Source of the DNA: Uloborus plumipes
Taxonomy: Eukaryota > Arthropoda > Arachnida > Araneae > Uloboridae
Assembly: GCA_038373865.1 (NCBI GenBank)
Contig: JAXGGA010001093.1
Span: forward strand, 1 to 64,000
Reading direction: 5' to 3'
DNA: 64,000 bases
Shown: positions 1-12,346 of the stretch, in pieces
Layout: each line of letters opens with the position of its first letter
How positions within the stretch are numbered: position 1 is the stretch's first letter
Translations under genes and position numbers: made by a program
Notes under the pieces: generated by a model
Seen by the model: only the letters and a program-made list of their open reading frames with translations
Databases searched by the model: none
Told to the model about the DNA's origin: nothing

Positions 1-2757
1 CAGTGCGCGTTATTTCATTTTCCTCCACATTCTTCTACTTCTTTCATTTTTCACTGAGATAATTATTGCTTTTGACATTTTACCTACAAGTGGCACCAAT
101 TTTCTGCTCATTTCAACTCCGCTAGGTACCACCAACCGCCTAAATAAAGGAATGCGTCTTCCGTTGTAGAGATCAGATTCGGGGACACATTGATTGTTTA
201 ATGTGAAAAGGCAACTTTAATGACCTCCGTTTTGTTGCTCCAATCCCATGCAACAGATTCCCCCTCTTTTCGCGGGATCGTTACAAAGAAAACGTTTCCG
301 AGGGACAGATTGGTTTATTGCTTCTCCAGATCGCTTTTATGACTTTGAAGGAAAAGAATAAACAAGAGACCGAAGACGATGCGCTGAGGTTGATTGGAGG
401 ACTGATATTGAACTGGTTATTTTTGTCCCAGGAGAAATAAAGATTTTCCTTTTAGTTAGAAATACGGTTTTTCTCTAAGTCCCGAGCTTGAAACGTCTGC
501 AGCTCGGATGTAATATTTGTTTAAGTTCTTTTTAGGGGTAGTTTATAAATGTATTTTCCTCTATAATTAGTATGCATCTTTTGGAGCTTCGTACTACAAA
601 CTCCCATCAACCGAAGTTAGCTATTTAAAAGAGCAACGTATGCTTCTTTTTTTTAGATATTTAAAATGCATACGTAGGGAAAAGTTTTTTTTTGGATAAA
701 GCTTCAACGTATATTTTCTTATAATGGCATTATTATTTCTGGTTTGCTACAGAAAACAAGAATAAAAAAAAAAGGAGTTGATGCTGAATGGAAAATGATT
801 AGAATTTACATTTTAAGTACAACAGCATTATAAAAGACATACTAGTGCGTGCTAACGCGTAAATATTTAAATGAGGATTGCTGGATCCTGACTACAAACT
901 AAAGTTTCTATTAGTAAAATGTTTAATTTTACGTAATCAAAATAACAATGCAAGTCATGAATCCTCTCTCTATATGAAGCAAATAATGACGGTCTGTTTC
1001 ATTGTTTGTTTACCTTTTTGTTCGTGATGAGCAGAAGATATTTTTACAGCTCTTGTATTAAAAATTTCAAAATATATTTTTTAGAGACGTGAGAGCATTC
1101 AGGTCGGAGTTTTTTTTTTGTTTCGTTCTTTTCTTTTTCTAACTTTAAGCAATACTTTTCCGTATTTTATTATCTAAAAAACGAGCAAAGAAATCTCGAT
1201 GCTGATATTGCTAGTACTTTATAAAGCAAGTCAAATAAAGTATTTTGTTAACAAAAATATTTGATTATGAACTAATTCTGTTTATAGGAAATATAAAACA
1301 TGTATTTTCCAAACAATGCCAATTTTATTTAGCTTTTTTTGCAGTTTAGTATTTAAAAAGAGATAGATTTCGTTTAATCAAATTATTTTTTTTTTTTTAC
1401 TTTTACTATTCAACCTCCAGATTATTTAAAAAGATTTACGATTTGAAAATTCTTCCTCCAAGGTAAATATTTTGAGTAATCATGATTGCAATATTTGTTC
1501 CTACTGTGACAAAATATTTCAAACCCGGTTTTTAAGCCTAATAGTTTTCGTAGTTGTTTAACAATTCTCCATAATAATGAAATAGTACAGATAAGAACAA
1601 ACGCCATCATAGTTACGAAATAGTTGTAATTGTGAGTATATTAATAACTCCTTATTCGACTTGGGCTAGCGCCGAAAATAATTGATTCGCAATTCAGATG
1701 AACATTTTGTTGCTTCTGCCACATTAATTCAATATGAAAAGGTTAAAAAAAATCTTATCGTTTCAAGCTGAACTCATAAAAATTCAATTTTTTATGATTC
1801 GAAAATTAATAGCTTTAATTGAATGTAAGTTTCCAAATTTTTCCTAAAAACCAAATGTACCCAAATTTCAATGCCTTTTTAGATACTATAGTATCTTCGG
1901 AGAGCATGAAAATATTTGAAGAAGCTTGACACAGAAATACCATGAAATCTAAAAATAAACAATGTCTAGTTACTTGTATACGGTTTGAACTGTAACTGTT
2001 ATCGGTTGAAGAGTAAAAAGCAAAACTGATAAAATTTTTAGGTAGCAAGTGACTGCTGCTAACAATAATATAATTGAGCACTTTTTTGAAGTTGTGATCC
2101 CTTTTTTTCAACTCAAAACTGCATAATACATTTTCACTGCATAATACATTTTTTCTAATTTATTTAAGAAGATAATCCTGAATACATTAATTAATGCAAG
2201 TAATATTTCTCTAATAAACTAGTTCATGAAGAAAGCTCTTTAAGTTTTGGGATCCGTTTTTGGGTAATAGTCCATTTTCAAGTAACGCATGCTCAACTAT
2301 AAGTTTTAAATAAAACAAAAACAAGTAGCTTTTTAATTTCCCTTTAAAAAGAGCAATTTTATGACTTATAGTTTAAATTCAGTTACTGTTACTAATAGGT
2401 GTACACACTACATGCTCCGTTAGTTATTTTCAACACATTTTTCCAAAGTTTTTAACGCATAGTTGTAATTAATGAAGTATTAATCATTTCAAAATTTAAA
2501 ATTTTACGTTTTTATGTCTTTCATGCCGGCATGTTGCGGAAATAAGCAAATTTGAATTGAGCTTATGGAACGCAGTTCTAGAGCCTGATAGTTAAACAAA
2601 ATATCAATTTTTTTAGTGACAAATATTTTCAAATATTTTTTGTTGTTTAAAAATTGAATTTGTTGAAAAAGATTACGGATAGATATTATAGTTTATTTAT
2701 GGATTACGATTGCTTCTACTCATTAAAGTCTAACAAAAAAAAGGAAAGACACATCAC
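1..2757. other. AT-rich non-coding DNA
   Basis: No gene is recognisable. The first 450 bases or so are less AT-rich than what follows and have few homopolymers, so they could include a conserved non-coding or regulatory stretch, but no long reading frame or splice-flanked coding segment is visible. The rest is poly-A/poly-T rich and all reading frames are short and low in complexity. Confidence 0.6.
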
Positions 2758-2785
2758 CTTCGATATGTTTGAGCACATATCGAAG
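2758..2785. repeat. Perfect 11-bp stem-loop
   Basis: CTTCGATATGT is followed by a six-base loop and then ACATATCGAAG, an exact reverse complement. It is isolated in AT-rich sequence. It may be a chance palindrome or a remnant of a repeat end; no function is assigned. Confidence 0.6.
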
Positions 2786-5698
2786 TCTTTTACAAATAGA
2801 CTGCAGTCAATAATAAAGAAGCATAATGCATTTATTTATTTTTGATAAAAAGAAGTAAAGAGGATATATATTTTTCATATTTTTATTCGGGATAGTAACA
2901 AAGTTATTACTATTATGTCGTACTTTGTGTAACGAAGAAAGCAAAGAAAACGACAACTCATGCGAAGCAAAAACAAAAGCACATATGTAAATAAAAATCC
3001 ATTGGTTCAAACGAAACAGGCAATTTAAAATGCCGAGCCGGGAGAATAAATTTTTCAAGCATTAAAGAGAATGTGAAACACATTTTCGGCATGGAAGCTA
3101 AAAATGAAAGATTAAAAGAAAAAGAAAATTACGAGAAGAAAAAAAGCAATTTCTCGCAATCGTATTCAATATCGCCATTTTTCTTTTCCTTCCATCTCCG
3201 TACTTGAATGTAATCAGATTATCCTAAGAGAAACATACTGTTTGCCTAATGTATTATGCACAACAAAAAGAAGGAAGGGAAAAGGTGAGAGGAACATTTC
3301 TACGAAACTTTCAGTAGAAGTGCATTTTAAATTGAAAATTTAAATAGAATTCTTGTGTCTCAAACCCCTTTCCGAGCACTCATTCTTAATATCCGAGTTC
3401 GAAAACTCTAGAAAGTCTTAAATTAATGCTATATGGGAGGTAAAAAGAGAGATTCAAATTTATTTGTCGTAAATATTAGGAATGGCATTGATGTTATTTT
3501 ATTTGACTTTTGGGCTCATAGCTGGAGCAAAATTTTTGACTGTCTGTTTGACATCAAAGAATGAAAATTAAATATTCTTAGCGTACTATTTACTTCAATG
3601 ATATCGATATTAATATTTAAGATGATAAAGAAAAATTAAATTTCTCGGAGTTTACTTTGATAACGGCAGCTTTATTTCTTTCTATTTTTTGATAATGTAA
3701 TGATATTGTATCTTACTACAATCCAAATCTTGATCCTCATGAAAACTGTAAAATTGAAAAACAGAATGTAAGAAAATGTTTTGAAACATTTTTCAAACAA
3801 AAGGAGAACTTTTTTGTAAATTATGTCAGTCGTTGCAAGCAAGCAAATAGCAGATAGCAAAAAAAAAATGATTATTTCATAATTTTCCTAATTTTTTGCT
3901 TATTTAGATGCCTTAAATGAGAAATCAACAAAAGTGCCAATTTTCAGATTGAATCCATTGCATATAAATATGGTTTAATATACTTTATTTGATGCAATAA
4001 ATGTACAAAAATTATACGTTTGAATAAAATGCGTGTTTAAAGTAAATTGAGATTTAGAACTTAAGAAAGTTATTAAGAAAGAAATAATAATTAGTGATCA
4101 AAAGGCAAATAATGATGCATTGAACATTTCCCTTTCTGATTAAATGGCGGTTAACAGGTTTATTTGAATGCATGCGGATCTTAACTTTCAGTTTTTTAAT
4201 CCAGCTGGGGGGCGGGCATTGTTTTTTTCTCCTAAATGATAGTGGTAAAATCATAATTTGTTTTAGCCAACTTAAACTGAGGCGTTGAGCAGTCAAACTC
4301 AAAGAGATAACTTTGAGACCAAGAAGAGTTTTTAGACCAAGTCTTAAACTCCCTGTCTTTCAGGTTCTTATTCCACATGCATCGTTTTATGTTCTAGTTT
4401 AAAATATTTTTTAAATCAGTATTTACTTTGAAGTGTTTATTTTGATTCAGATACTACTTTACCTTCTTAAAATTATTTGTAACACTAATAGAGACTCTTG
4501 AAAATTGTACGTGTATTGTTAACAGTTCAAAAGTTTCATTCAAATTTCTATTGTATGTGCTCTAAACTGAATGAGTTTAACAATGATATTTTAAAAAATA
4601 TTATTAAAAAAGTGAATCACAAGATTAAAGATTTTGTTATACTTCGAATGCCAGTCTTAGACAGAACAATCTGTTTCGTCATTTCAAAACGTAGCTTTCT
4701 TTATGAAGAATCAAAATAGTTACATTCAACTATTTTTTGCATAATCTAAAAAGGTTCTGCGTTTTCTAACTGAGAAAGGTTTTATGATCTTCAAACATCT
4801 TCACAATCATCTTGAACTTCTGGATACCGAACATTGCAAGTGATTTCTTCTAAATTCATTCGTTACATCGCTGCGTTTGTTTCTTCAATTCGTTCAGTCC
4901 CCATTTAAAGGTCTGGAAAAAATAGTGAACACAACTGGTGTAGCTGACAGCACCTGATTGTTGACAGCAATCGACAGGAAGTCAAAATAGCCTCGCTGAC
5001 GATGCAGTCAGCATCCAGGGATTGTCAAAGTCACTCCTGTGAGATCCTTCTTTTAAATAGCCAAAAACACACTTGTTCATGTTGAATTTGACACATTTCG
5101 GTGTTTCTTAAATTTTCTTTGAGAAATTCAACTGTGTTATATACTTGTGTAGAAGAACGTAATTGGGAGACTTCAACCCTTTTTCAACGTGCAAACTTTT
5201 ATATAAGCTCTTCATCTTCTTTAGTAACCTTTAACTGTTTTCGCTTTTTTCTCTTCAGAAATACAGCATTGCTAATACAGCTTTTTAGGCATTGCATTTT
5301 TTTACTGCTCTCCTCAGGGAAAATTCACTTTAACTGTTGTACATTTGTTTTTAATTGTACAGTTTTGTATTGATCCTATTTTTTAGAAAAGATTTTTTCA
5401 AGAACTTCATCTTCCAGCAATAGTCTAAGAAGCTATATAATCGATTATTTTTGCGAATATTGTGTTCTTTTACCCTATTGTTATAGTATCATGAGTTTTA
5501 CCAAACAAAAATAAGTAAATCAATCAACAATAAAATAAACAGATGTAATAAAAGGTTAAATTAAAGTTGTACTTAAGTAAGAATACGTACTTAAGTGATA
5601 ACTCCACTGCAGCTACAGATTTGGTGTTGTTGTTGTTTTTTTTCTTTTTTTTGTCGGTTTTAAATAACTGCGTGCGCGTGTAACCAACAATTGCAAAA
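2786..5698. other. AT-rich non-coding DNA
   Basis: No gene is recognised. Around 4900-5050 the sequence is less AT-rich and has small palindromes (for example GATTG and CAATC separated by seven bases), but there is no convincing coding frame or terminal inverted repeat. Confidence 0.55.
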
Positions 5699-5752
5699 AA
5701 AAATAAATAAATAAATAAATCAATCAATAAATGAAATAAATAAATAAATAAG
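5699..5752. repeat. AAAT tetranucleotide microsatellite
   Basis: Imperfect repeats of AAAT/AATC type. The minus-strand reading frame across it and the neighbouring TA tract is low-complexity and not a gene. Confidence 0.85.
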
Positions 5753-5842
5753 CTGTCAAACCTGTAGTTGCGGTGAGTTAATACGTAAATATCTAGAATA
5801 TACCCAGGCGTTGATTTCTTACAAAATATTTTCATTATTTCT

Positions 5843-5845
<3 letters not shown>

Positions 5846-5888
<43 letters not shown>
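5846..5888. repeat. (TA)n microsatellite
   Basis: Uninterrupted AT dinucleotides of about 43 bases. The Ile-Tyr stretch it gives in translation is an artefact. Confidence 0.95.
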
Positions 5889-5891
<3 letters not shown>

Positions 5892-6161
5892 TGTACATGC
5901 AATCAAACAGAAGGAATGAGTTCCCGTGATTTCCCATACAGCTGAACTTCTAATTATACACACTATGCTTGTACATTGACTTCTATAACTTTTCAGTAAC
6001 CCTTGTATTTTCTGAATGGTAACTCAGAATGTACCCAAAGTTTAATTCTTAAAGTGTGGTTCTGGAAAATTAGTGTAAAAAATAACTTTAAACTATCGTG
6101 GTTTATGCATTATCAGCGATCTTAAGATTTCAAATATTAATTAGTATCAAAGAGTACAATA

Positions 6162-6891
6162 CGAGGGTTGAATGAAAAGTAATGCCTCCTCTTTCATAAT
6201 TCCCCAACAAATGGCAGCACTGGTATATGGCAGGTATTGGCTTGTTCCATAAACTCTCCTATACAGTTCCAGTTAGTGAGAAGCCTTTGCACAGAACGGT
6301 TAGGATTTTAGAGTGTAGAGTATGAAACCCTGCGCAGATAGTCAGTCAATGCGATTTAAGCAACGTGTAGTCATAGAACTCTTGACAGCAGAAGATGTTA
6401 CTCCAAAGGAGATTCATCAGAAAATGCCTTCTGTTTATGGTGGCTAACGACGGCTAACTAGAGTCCGAAAGGAAAAGAGAAATGTTTTCCTGCAGCACGA
6501 TAGTGCCAGACCACAGCAGAACTTCAGAGACTGAATCTCACGACCGTACGGCATCCTCTCTACAGTCCAGATTTAGCACCGTCTAACTTCCATCTGTTCC
6601 TAATAATGAAAGAAGACCTACGGGGATATCATTATGCTTCTTATGCAGATGTTGAGAGAACCGTGAGTCTGTGGTTGCGGAAACAGAGCGTCGACTTCTT
6701 CAGTGACGGCTTCAGAAAACTCGTTCACCATTTGCGGAAATGTATCCAATTGTCTGGCGATTATGTGGTAAAATGAATATTGGTAATTAAATATCACATT
6801 TTAAGGATTATTTAAGCTTTTGATTTATTAAAATATTCCCATCCAAACTCAAGTAATGAAGATGGAAGCATTACTTTTCAAACAACCCTCG
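6162..6891 (+). mobile_element. Internally deleted mariner-like transposon
   Basis: The element has 28-bp terminal inverted repeats (6162-6189 and 6864-6891) that match at 25 of 28 positions. Both begin CGAGGGTTG and share GAAAAGTAATGC. The element is flanked on each side by TA, the standard Tc1/mariner target duplication. At 730 bp it is well short of the usual 1.3 kb of a full mariner, so several hundred bases of the transposase gene are missing. Coding remnants inside are in the plus orientation. It cannot move on its own but could be mobilised by a related transposase. Confidence 0.9.
6322..6776 (+). pseudogene. Mariner transposase remnant
   Basis: This is what is left of the transposase gene of the surrounding mariner. 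The N-terminal piece starts at the ATG at 6322 and runs 41 codons (it contains FKQRVVIELLTAEDVTPKEI, the start of the helix-turn-helix DNA-binding region) to a TAA at 6445-6447. The central region with the first catalytic aspartate is absent. A short frame then gives LQHDSARPQ, matching the second-aspartate motif of mariners. After a frameshift near 6510-6540 the C-terminal piece resumes with HPLYSPDLAPSNFHLF, carrying the third aspartate, and continues through DFFSDGFRKL and GDYVVK to a TGA at 6774-6776. The family assignment rests on these motifs and on the TA-flanked terminal repeats. The gene is dead through deletion, frameshift and stops. The subfamily is not resolved. Confidence 0.85.
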
Positions 6892-6893
6892 TA

Positions 6894-8015
6894 TCTAAAA
6901 CGCCTTGTCTAAAGTAAGCCAACTCTGTGTTTCCTATGAAAATACCAAATACAAAGAAAATGCACAGTATGATTTACGTGGTATGTGTGTTTAATATGTT
7001 TGTTAACCCATAATGTAACTAATCATGATAAACTTATTGAAAAGAGAATACAACCTAATATAAAAAAGAAAAAAAAGTACATGAGATCGAGGTAGGATGA
7101 TTTTTTTTGAAACAGCTGCTATTCCATCACTTTTCGGATTTTATATTATAGTGAAGCTAATTTGATACAAATACTATAAATAGACGTTTTAAAGTTGTTG
7201 AACTTTCCAATAATAGATTGCCTTATTAAGCAATGATTCTTACAATAACGTCACACAACCTTTTACTCTATAAAAACCGAATTGTAACTAGGGTCAGGTA
7301 CATGTTTCTTCTTAGAATGGAGGTTGATAAAAAATTTCAATGCGAGTTCATAACCCCTGGAATAATTTTTAAGATTTTTTAAAATTCGTTTACATCATAT
7401 TAACTATTGGTGAACTGAATTTCCATTCGCGTTTACTAGCTTATGCGATTTTCCCCTTATAATTTATCCGTAATACGACCATTTTTTGTATTATTTTCAA
7501 CTGCAACAACTCAACTAAAGCTCATGATAACAGTTATGAAGAGAAAAAACTCATTGATATTAACAAAAAAGTTTACTTTATGTTAGCTTGAATTAAAAAA
7601 AGAAAAGGGCAAAAAAAGCAACATGTATTTTCTTTAAGTTTTTAAGCATGAAATAAAAATAAATAAATAAAAAACACTAAAAAATATAGAAAACAAAAGC
7701 ATTTGCGTCTTAAAATCAGACTAATATCTATTATGGTATAAAAATAGCTAACTTGAGGAATTGTCATTTGCAGCAAGTATTATGAAATGATTACCAGTTT
7801 TACCAACTGCTAATCATTTCTCTTCGCCATTTCAGTAGCAAAATGAAATGAATGGGGAAAAAACGAAGAAAGAAAACATCTCTTGGGGCATACAGCGTCT
7901 GCTAATAATGTAAAGGAACTAATTAAATTGTAACACGCCTCGGAAAAAGACAGCAAGTAAGTACCCAAACGAAATGTATCGCCTCTCTCTTAGAAAAATA
8001 TTAAAAATGCAAATA
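6894..8015. other. AT-rich non-coding DNA
   Basis: No gene, terminal repeat or RNA gene is recognised. The sequence is poly-A/poly-T rich with short frames only. Confidence 0.6.
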
Positions 8016-8019
8016 TAAT

Positions 8020-8345
8020 GACAGCGATCGGGGCTTAAACGCATAGAATATACGAGTTTCATCGCCCCAAGACTGGTGGGGATAAAACTGCAACAAGGCA
8101 GAAAAAACTGGAAGGAAGGGATGGGGCTTATTCATCCCCTCCCCGCTTCCTTGTCTTCCTAGCAGCAACTGGTATTGCTGCTCGGAGCGTATTTACCCAG
8201 AGATAATTGCTTTGGCAAACATTTTCACAGACAACGTTTTTCGCATCGACAGATAGCATGTGATGTTCTTCGTCCATATCGCTCGGTTTATCGATCGGCT
8301 GTTGTGGATGGACTGGAGTGAGGAGGAGGTATCAGATGGTTATGC
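8020..8345. other. GC-elevated island, possibly regulatory
   Basis: The sequence is clearly richer in G and C than its flanks and contains several CpGs and a perfect 8-bp stem (AGCAGCAA, six-base loop, TTGCTGCT) near 8161-8182. No long reading frame crosses it. It could be a conserved non-coding element, a promoter or an untranslated exon. No TATA box or clear splice-flanked exon can be defined, so the function is left open. Confidence 0.3.
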
Positions 8346-8716
8346 GGGTTAGAAATATGGGTATAGTTTTCAGCTTGAACTGGCTTTGAGAAAGGGCAAT
8401 GGGCAAATGATGATGCAGGCTTGTGTAAAATTAAAGTGCGGTTTTACAAATGCCTTTATTTTTCCTGCTTTACATGTACAGGTTTATGTACAATATTGCA
8501 CTTTAATTTATAGGTGATTGAAATACTTAATTATATTTAGAAAGGTAACTTTTTTTGTTTGACAGTCAACCAAGTACAAAAGCCAGTTTTATGATTTAGT
8601 GCTAACAAATAAGCTGGGCTAATTTTGAAGTTAAAACATGTTCTGTTGAACCAAAATTGCGCTAGAAATAAATATAACTACAAATTAAAATTACTTTTGT
8701 ACGTCACAAAGTGTGC

Positions 8717-9110
8717 ATTTTGAACGAAAATCCATCCAACCACCTTCATTTTGAGGTATCATCCCCCACTTTGATAGAATGCGGTCTAATTCTCTCCCTG
8801 TTTGGTATTTGTGCCACAATTGCCAATTTCTCAAACCCCTGAATTTGGCAGAGCTCAGAATGGCCCAACGACTTTTAAAACGAAAAGAGTGACCATATTG
8901 ACCCCATGTACAACGACATGTGTTTGTAGTACACGTTAATAGCGACAATTTTTTGTGATCAAAATAGTGACTTGGGACCATTCTGAGCTCTGCTGGATTT
9001 AAGAGTTTGAGGAATTTTTGGAGAAAAGTTGGGGACTTTTTCCATATTTTGAGAAAAGGTAGAGTTTACTATCTCAAAACGAGCCTGTTGGATGGCTTTT
9101 TGGTCAAAAT
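8717..9110. repeat. Long imperfect foldback element
   Basis: Two arms (about 8717-8863 and 8978-9110) are inverted copies. The inner ends share a perfect 16-bp block, GCAGAGCTCAGAATGG, at 8848-8863, with its reverse complement at 8978-8993. The outer ends share ATTTTGA and CCATCCAAC blocks. Several indels lie between. The spacer is about 114 bases. Short reading frames on both strands are by-products of the arms. This resembles a foldback MITE; no target duplication could be identified and similarity continues weakly outside these limits. Confidence 0.75.
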
Positions 9111-10021
9111 TCACTGTGAGGCAGTTGACAAGCTGCGAATGTACAACGCAATGATAAAAGATGTATCAAAAGAAAAAAATAACAACGAACATTTTCCATA
9201 AACATAACGAAACCTTCTATTGTACAAAATGACAAAAGAAACAACAAAACAAAAAGTGTAATTAAAGAATGCATTATTTTAGAGGATATGTTGATGCAGA
9301 TGATATGGTAAGAACTATTAAGCAGCCTTTTATATTTTCTTGATGTAGTAACAACAATTTTGAATGGAAAATGCATTAACTTAAGGCTTGCAGTCTCTAT
9401 AATTGTTAAAAAATGCTTAAATATTGTCCTACAAATGTTTAAGCATGTTTTGTTGTATTTTTCCCTAATATAAATGCCAACACTAGTCCATTGCCCTACA
9501 ATAGGTCGAATAAAACTTTGTGTGTAGCAGAATTCCTGACATTCATTGCTGTATCCTAATGACCATTAAATTTTTAAAAGGTAGCATTAAAGTGCAATAC
9601 AAGTAAGCTATTGTTTTAACTACCACATTTGTAAGCGATATTTTTTTTCTGACTTGCGGTTTACAATATATTGGTATTATATTTAAATAAGAATGCGCCG
9701 CCTCCCCCCCTTTATGTACTTTCAACGGATTTGAATGCGATATTAAACAATCTTTAATTTCATATTTACCAAACATCAATTCGTTATGAGAGATCTTTTA
9801 TACAGCTTGAGACCCAAAACACCTCAGAAGCTTAAATTTAATGACTTTCAGTTTACTAAAGAAATGTGCTGAAAACGTACTATATAAAATCAGGTGAAAA
9901 ATTTCCGCACTTTAAGTTTTATGAAAGCTAAGCGCATTTCAAGAAAGCTCATAGCCCTCTTTGAGAATTCGTTATACACAATAAAAATATTTGTAGCATC
10001 ATTTAATGCTCGCCAGGCTTG

Positions 10022-10160
10022 GAGTTATCGCCGATTACGTAGTCGTAATACGCTTAATTGATTACATTTATTTGTAATCGTAATCATAATTCGGAAAAGA
10101 GGCACTCGTAGTCGTATAATCGTAATTTTAATCAAATGTTTCTTGTGTAATCGTAATTGT
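10022..10160. repeat. TAATCGTAAT motif cluster
   Basis: The word TAATCGTAAT and close variants (GTAGTCGTAATACG, GTAATCGTAATC, GTATAATCGTAATTTT, GTAATCGTAATTG) recur about five times in 140 bases in both orientations. The clustering is unlikely by chance and suggests a degenerate satellite-like repeat or the end of an element. The boundaries are not defined. Confidence 0.5.
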
Positions 10161-11799
10161 ACTCTTCTGTGTCTTTTGAAATTACAGTGTAAACAACATT
10201 TAGCGAGACAGAAAGTAATATATCCCTTAACTAAATATATAATTCACACTTAAATTAATTCATTTTATAACTATTTAATTGCAATTTAATTACGATAAAA
10301 AATCGAACGATGCTTTTTTTTTTGTATTTCAGTTCTTCTCTTTTTCGAAAGAAAAATCAGACTATGGCTCACCTCCCCCTATCGAAATGTTTTCTTTGAT
10401 CATTTCCAATTTTATCGAAACTATAATCTCCTCTGAGAATAAAACTCACAAAGGACAGTAGCAGAAGAGAAATAAAAGCAAAGTCTTTTGTTGTTACTGG
10501 TTCCATTAAAGTTTATTCCTTTATCATTAAGAAAGCAGTCAACAGTAAAGTGTTTGCCTTCCTGTCGACATTAAACACGAACTTGAAGCATCTATAAATA
10601 AACTTCGTCATCGTATTTGTAAATTTAAAACATTTATTATTTTTTTGCCTTCTACATGAAAGAGAAAAAAGAGATCTTCATCATCATTTTTTCCCTTTTC
10701 CCCTTTCTTTACTTAGTGATTCTTAACAAAAGAAGGGATTTTTGTCCAACCAGGATTTCAGTGGGATTTGGCTTTGCATTAGTTTTCGAGCAATTGGCCA
10801 AAATATTTTTCAGCCGGGAAATATTTCTGTTTTAGATTTTCTTTTTAGAAATGAGAGTTCTTATTGTTTTTAGTGAATAAAATGTTTCATCCTTATGGAT
10901 TTTTTTTTCTGAAATGTTATCGAATAACATATACTTTTTAAACAATTATACTAACTTTTAAAAATTATATTACAAGTTAAATTTATATAAAAAAACAGAC
11001 ACGGTTTTTTAAAATTAAGAACTAAGTTCAATATAAAGTTTTCATTTTATAAAGGATCCAAAAACATTTTGTTTTGGGATAAGAAAGAAAATATTATGTG
11101 TCTCAGGCATCATTAGTAGTTTAAGAGATGTAAGACTGCTGAAATGCAACGATAATATGATTTAATAGTCATATTGATTTTTTTTACATAAAGATAAACT
11201 TAACGGGAGAAAAAAATACCATTGGAGATAAAATAATTTTAAAATAATCTCGGTTAGGTTTTAAAATTGGATAAGAAATATATAAAGGGAATCTGATTCC
11301 CTTTGTCAGAAAAAAAGTATATTTTTTAAGGCTTTATTGCCTACTCTGTTACTCGATGTGGTCAAAAAATTTTTAAATCCCCCATAAGGAATTACTTATG
11401 TACAAACTATTGATACTTTATTATGTACAAACTAATGGAAAATGATTTAAAAAAATAGTTTTAAGTTGAACTTACTAAATTGTTAAATAAAACTTTAAAA
11501 TGTCAGACATGATTTGTACTATCTTCATGAGATTGAACCAGCTACGACTACATGATGTCTAGCAGTTTTATTATTCATGGCTTCTTAACAATACTTGTAA
11601 AGCACAGTAGATTGAAAATGCAAATAAAAAAAATATTGAAGGCATACTTTATTTTATTTTCAAACTAGTTACTTCATAAAGAACAACTGCAGTAATAAAA
11701 TATTCCATTTTTCAAAATGTAACACAAAAATAAACATACTCAAGCAGAAAATAACGGTGTAAAATAGAAAAAAAAATGTCTGAAAAATATTAGAGTTAG

Positions 11800-12123
11800 A
11801 AAAGCATCCTCTTTCATCTTCAGACAGTGCCTTATTCGTTGAGCTACACTTTTATTATGAAAAGCTGCTCTACTCGTATATGCTTGCATAAGATGTTCCT
11901 ATCCATTGGCAAAGCAAATGGAAAGCAAAATAAAGATAAACGAAAAATAGCGATCTCGGATGAATATTTCCAAAAGAAAGCAGAAACGTTGACGTTTTTA
12001 GGCATGAATGCATGGCAAAAAAGTCAAAGGAAGAACCATGCTCCTTTTTCTTGTATCTCCAAATCCCACACGCAATTTGCCAATACTGCGTATAAAGAAA
12101 GTTTACGCCGGCAGGCTGAATAA
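11800..12123 (+). CDS. Unrecognised open frame, possible exon
   Basis: A 107-codon open stretch ends at the TAA at 12121-12123, with the first ATG at about 11857. A CT-rich tract ending in CTTCAG lies just before 11824 and would serve as a 3' splice site. The predicted peptide is lysine-rich, without signal peptide, membrane segment or known motif. The sequence is less AT-rich than its surroundings. In DNA of this composition a frame of this size can arise by chance, so this is only a candidate terminal exon. No family is recognised and no partner exon was found. Confidence 0.13.
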   Translation, partial: KSILFHLQTVPYSLSYTFIMKSCSTRICLHKMFLSIGKANGKQNKDKRKIAISDEYFQKKAETLTFLGMNAWQKSQRKNHAPFSCISKSHTQFANTAYKESLRRQAE

Positions 12124-12346
12124 AAGTTAGGACGGGTTTTTTTCCGCTAGAATTATCCTGTTTCCAAAATGATACATTTAGGATTATTATTTGTACTACA
12201 AAACTCTTTAAAAAGCTGCTTGAATTGAGATGTACTTAATTTCACAGAATTACTGCATCTTCCATTTGTTTTGTGCAACAAAATTAATCAGTGAAATAAA
12301 AATACAGTAGTTATATGACAGAACTAAATACTTGTGTGCTCCTAAG

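Larger units (their letters stand above)
9111..12338. other. Mostly non-coding DNA
   Basis: AT-rich with no recognised gene. It holds a short TAATCGTAAT-motif cluster near 10022-10160 and one moderately long open frame at 11800-12123, both listed separately. Confidence 0.5.

Noticed and set aside
5524..5937. 137-codon minus-strand frame
   Set aside because: Spans the AAAT and TA microsatellites; the composition is low-complexity throughout.
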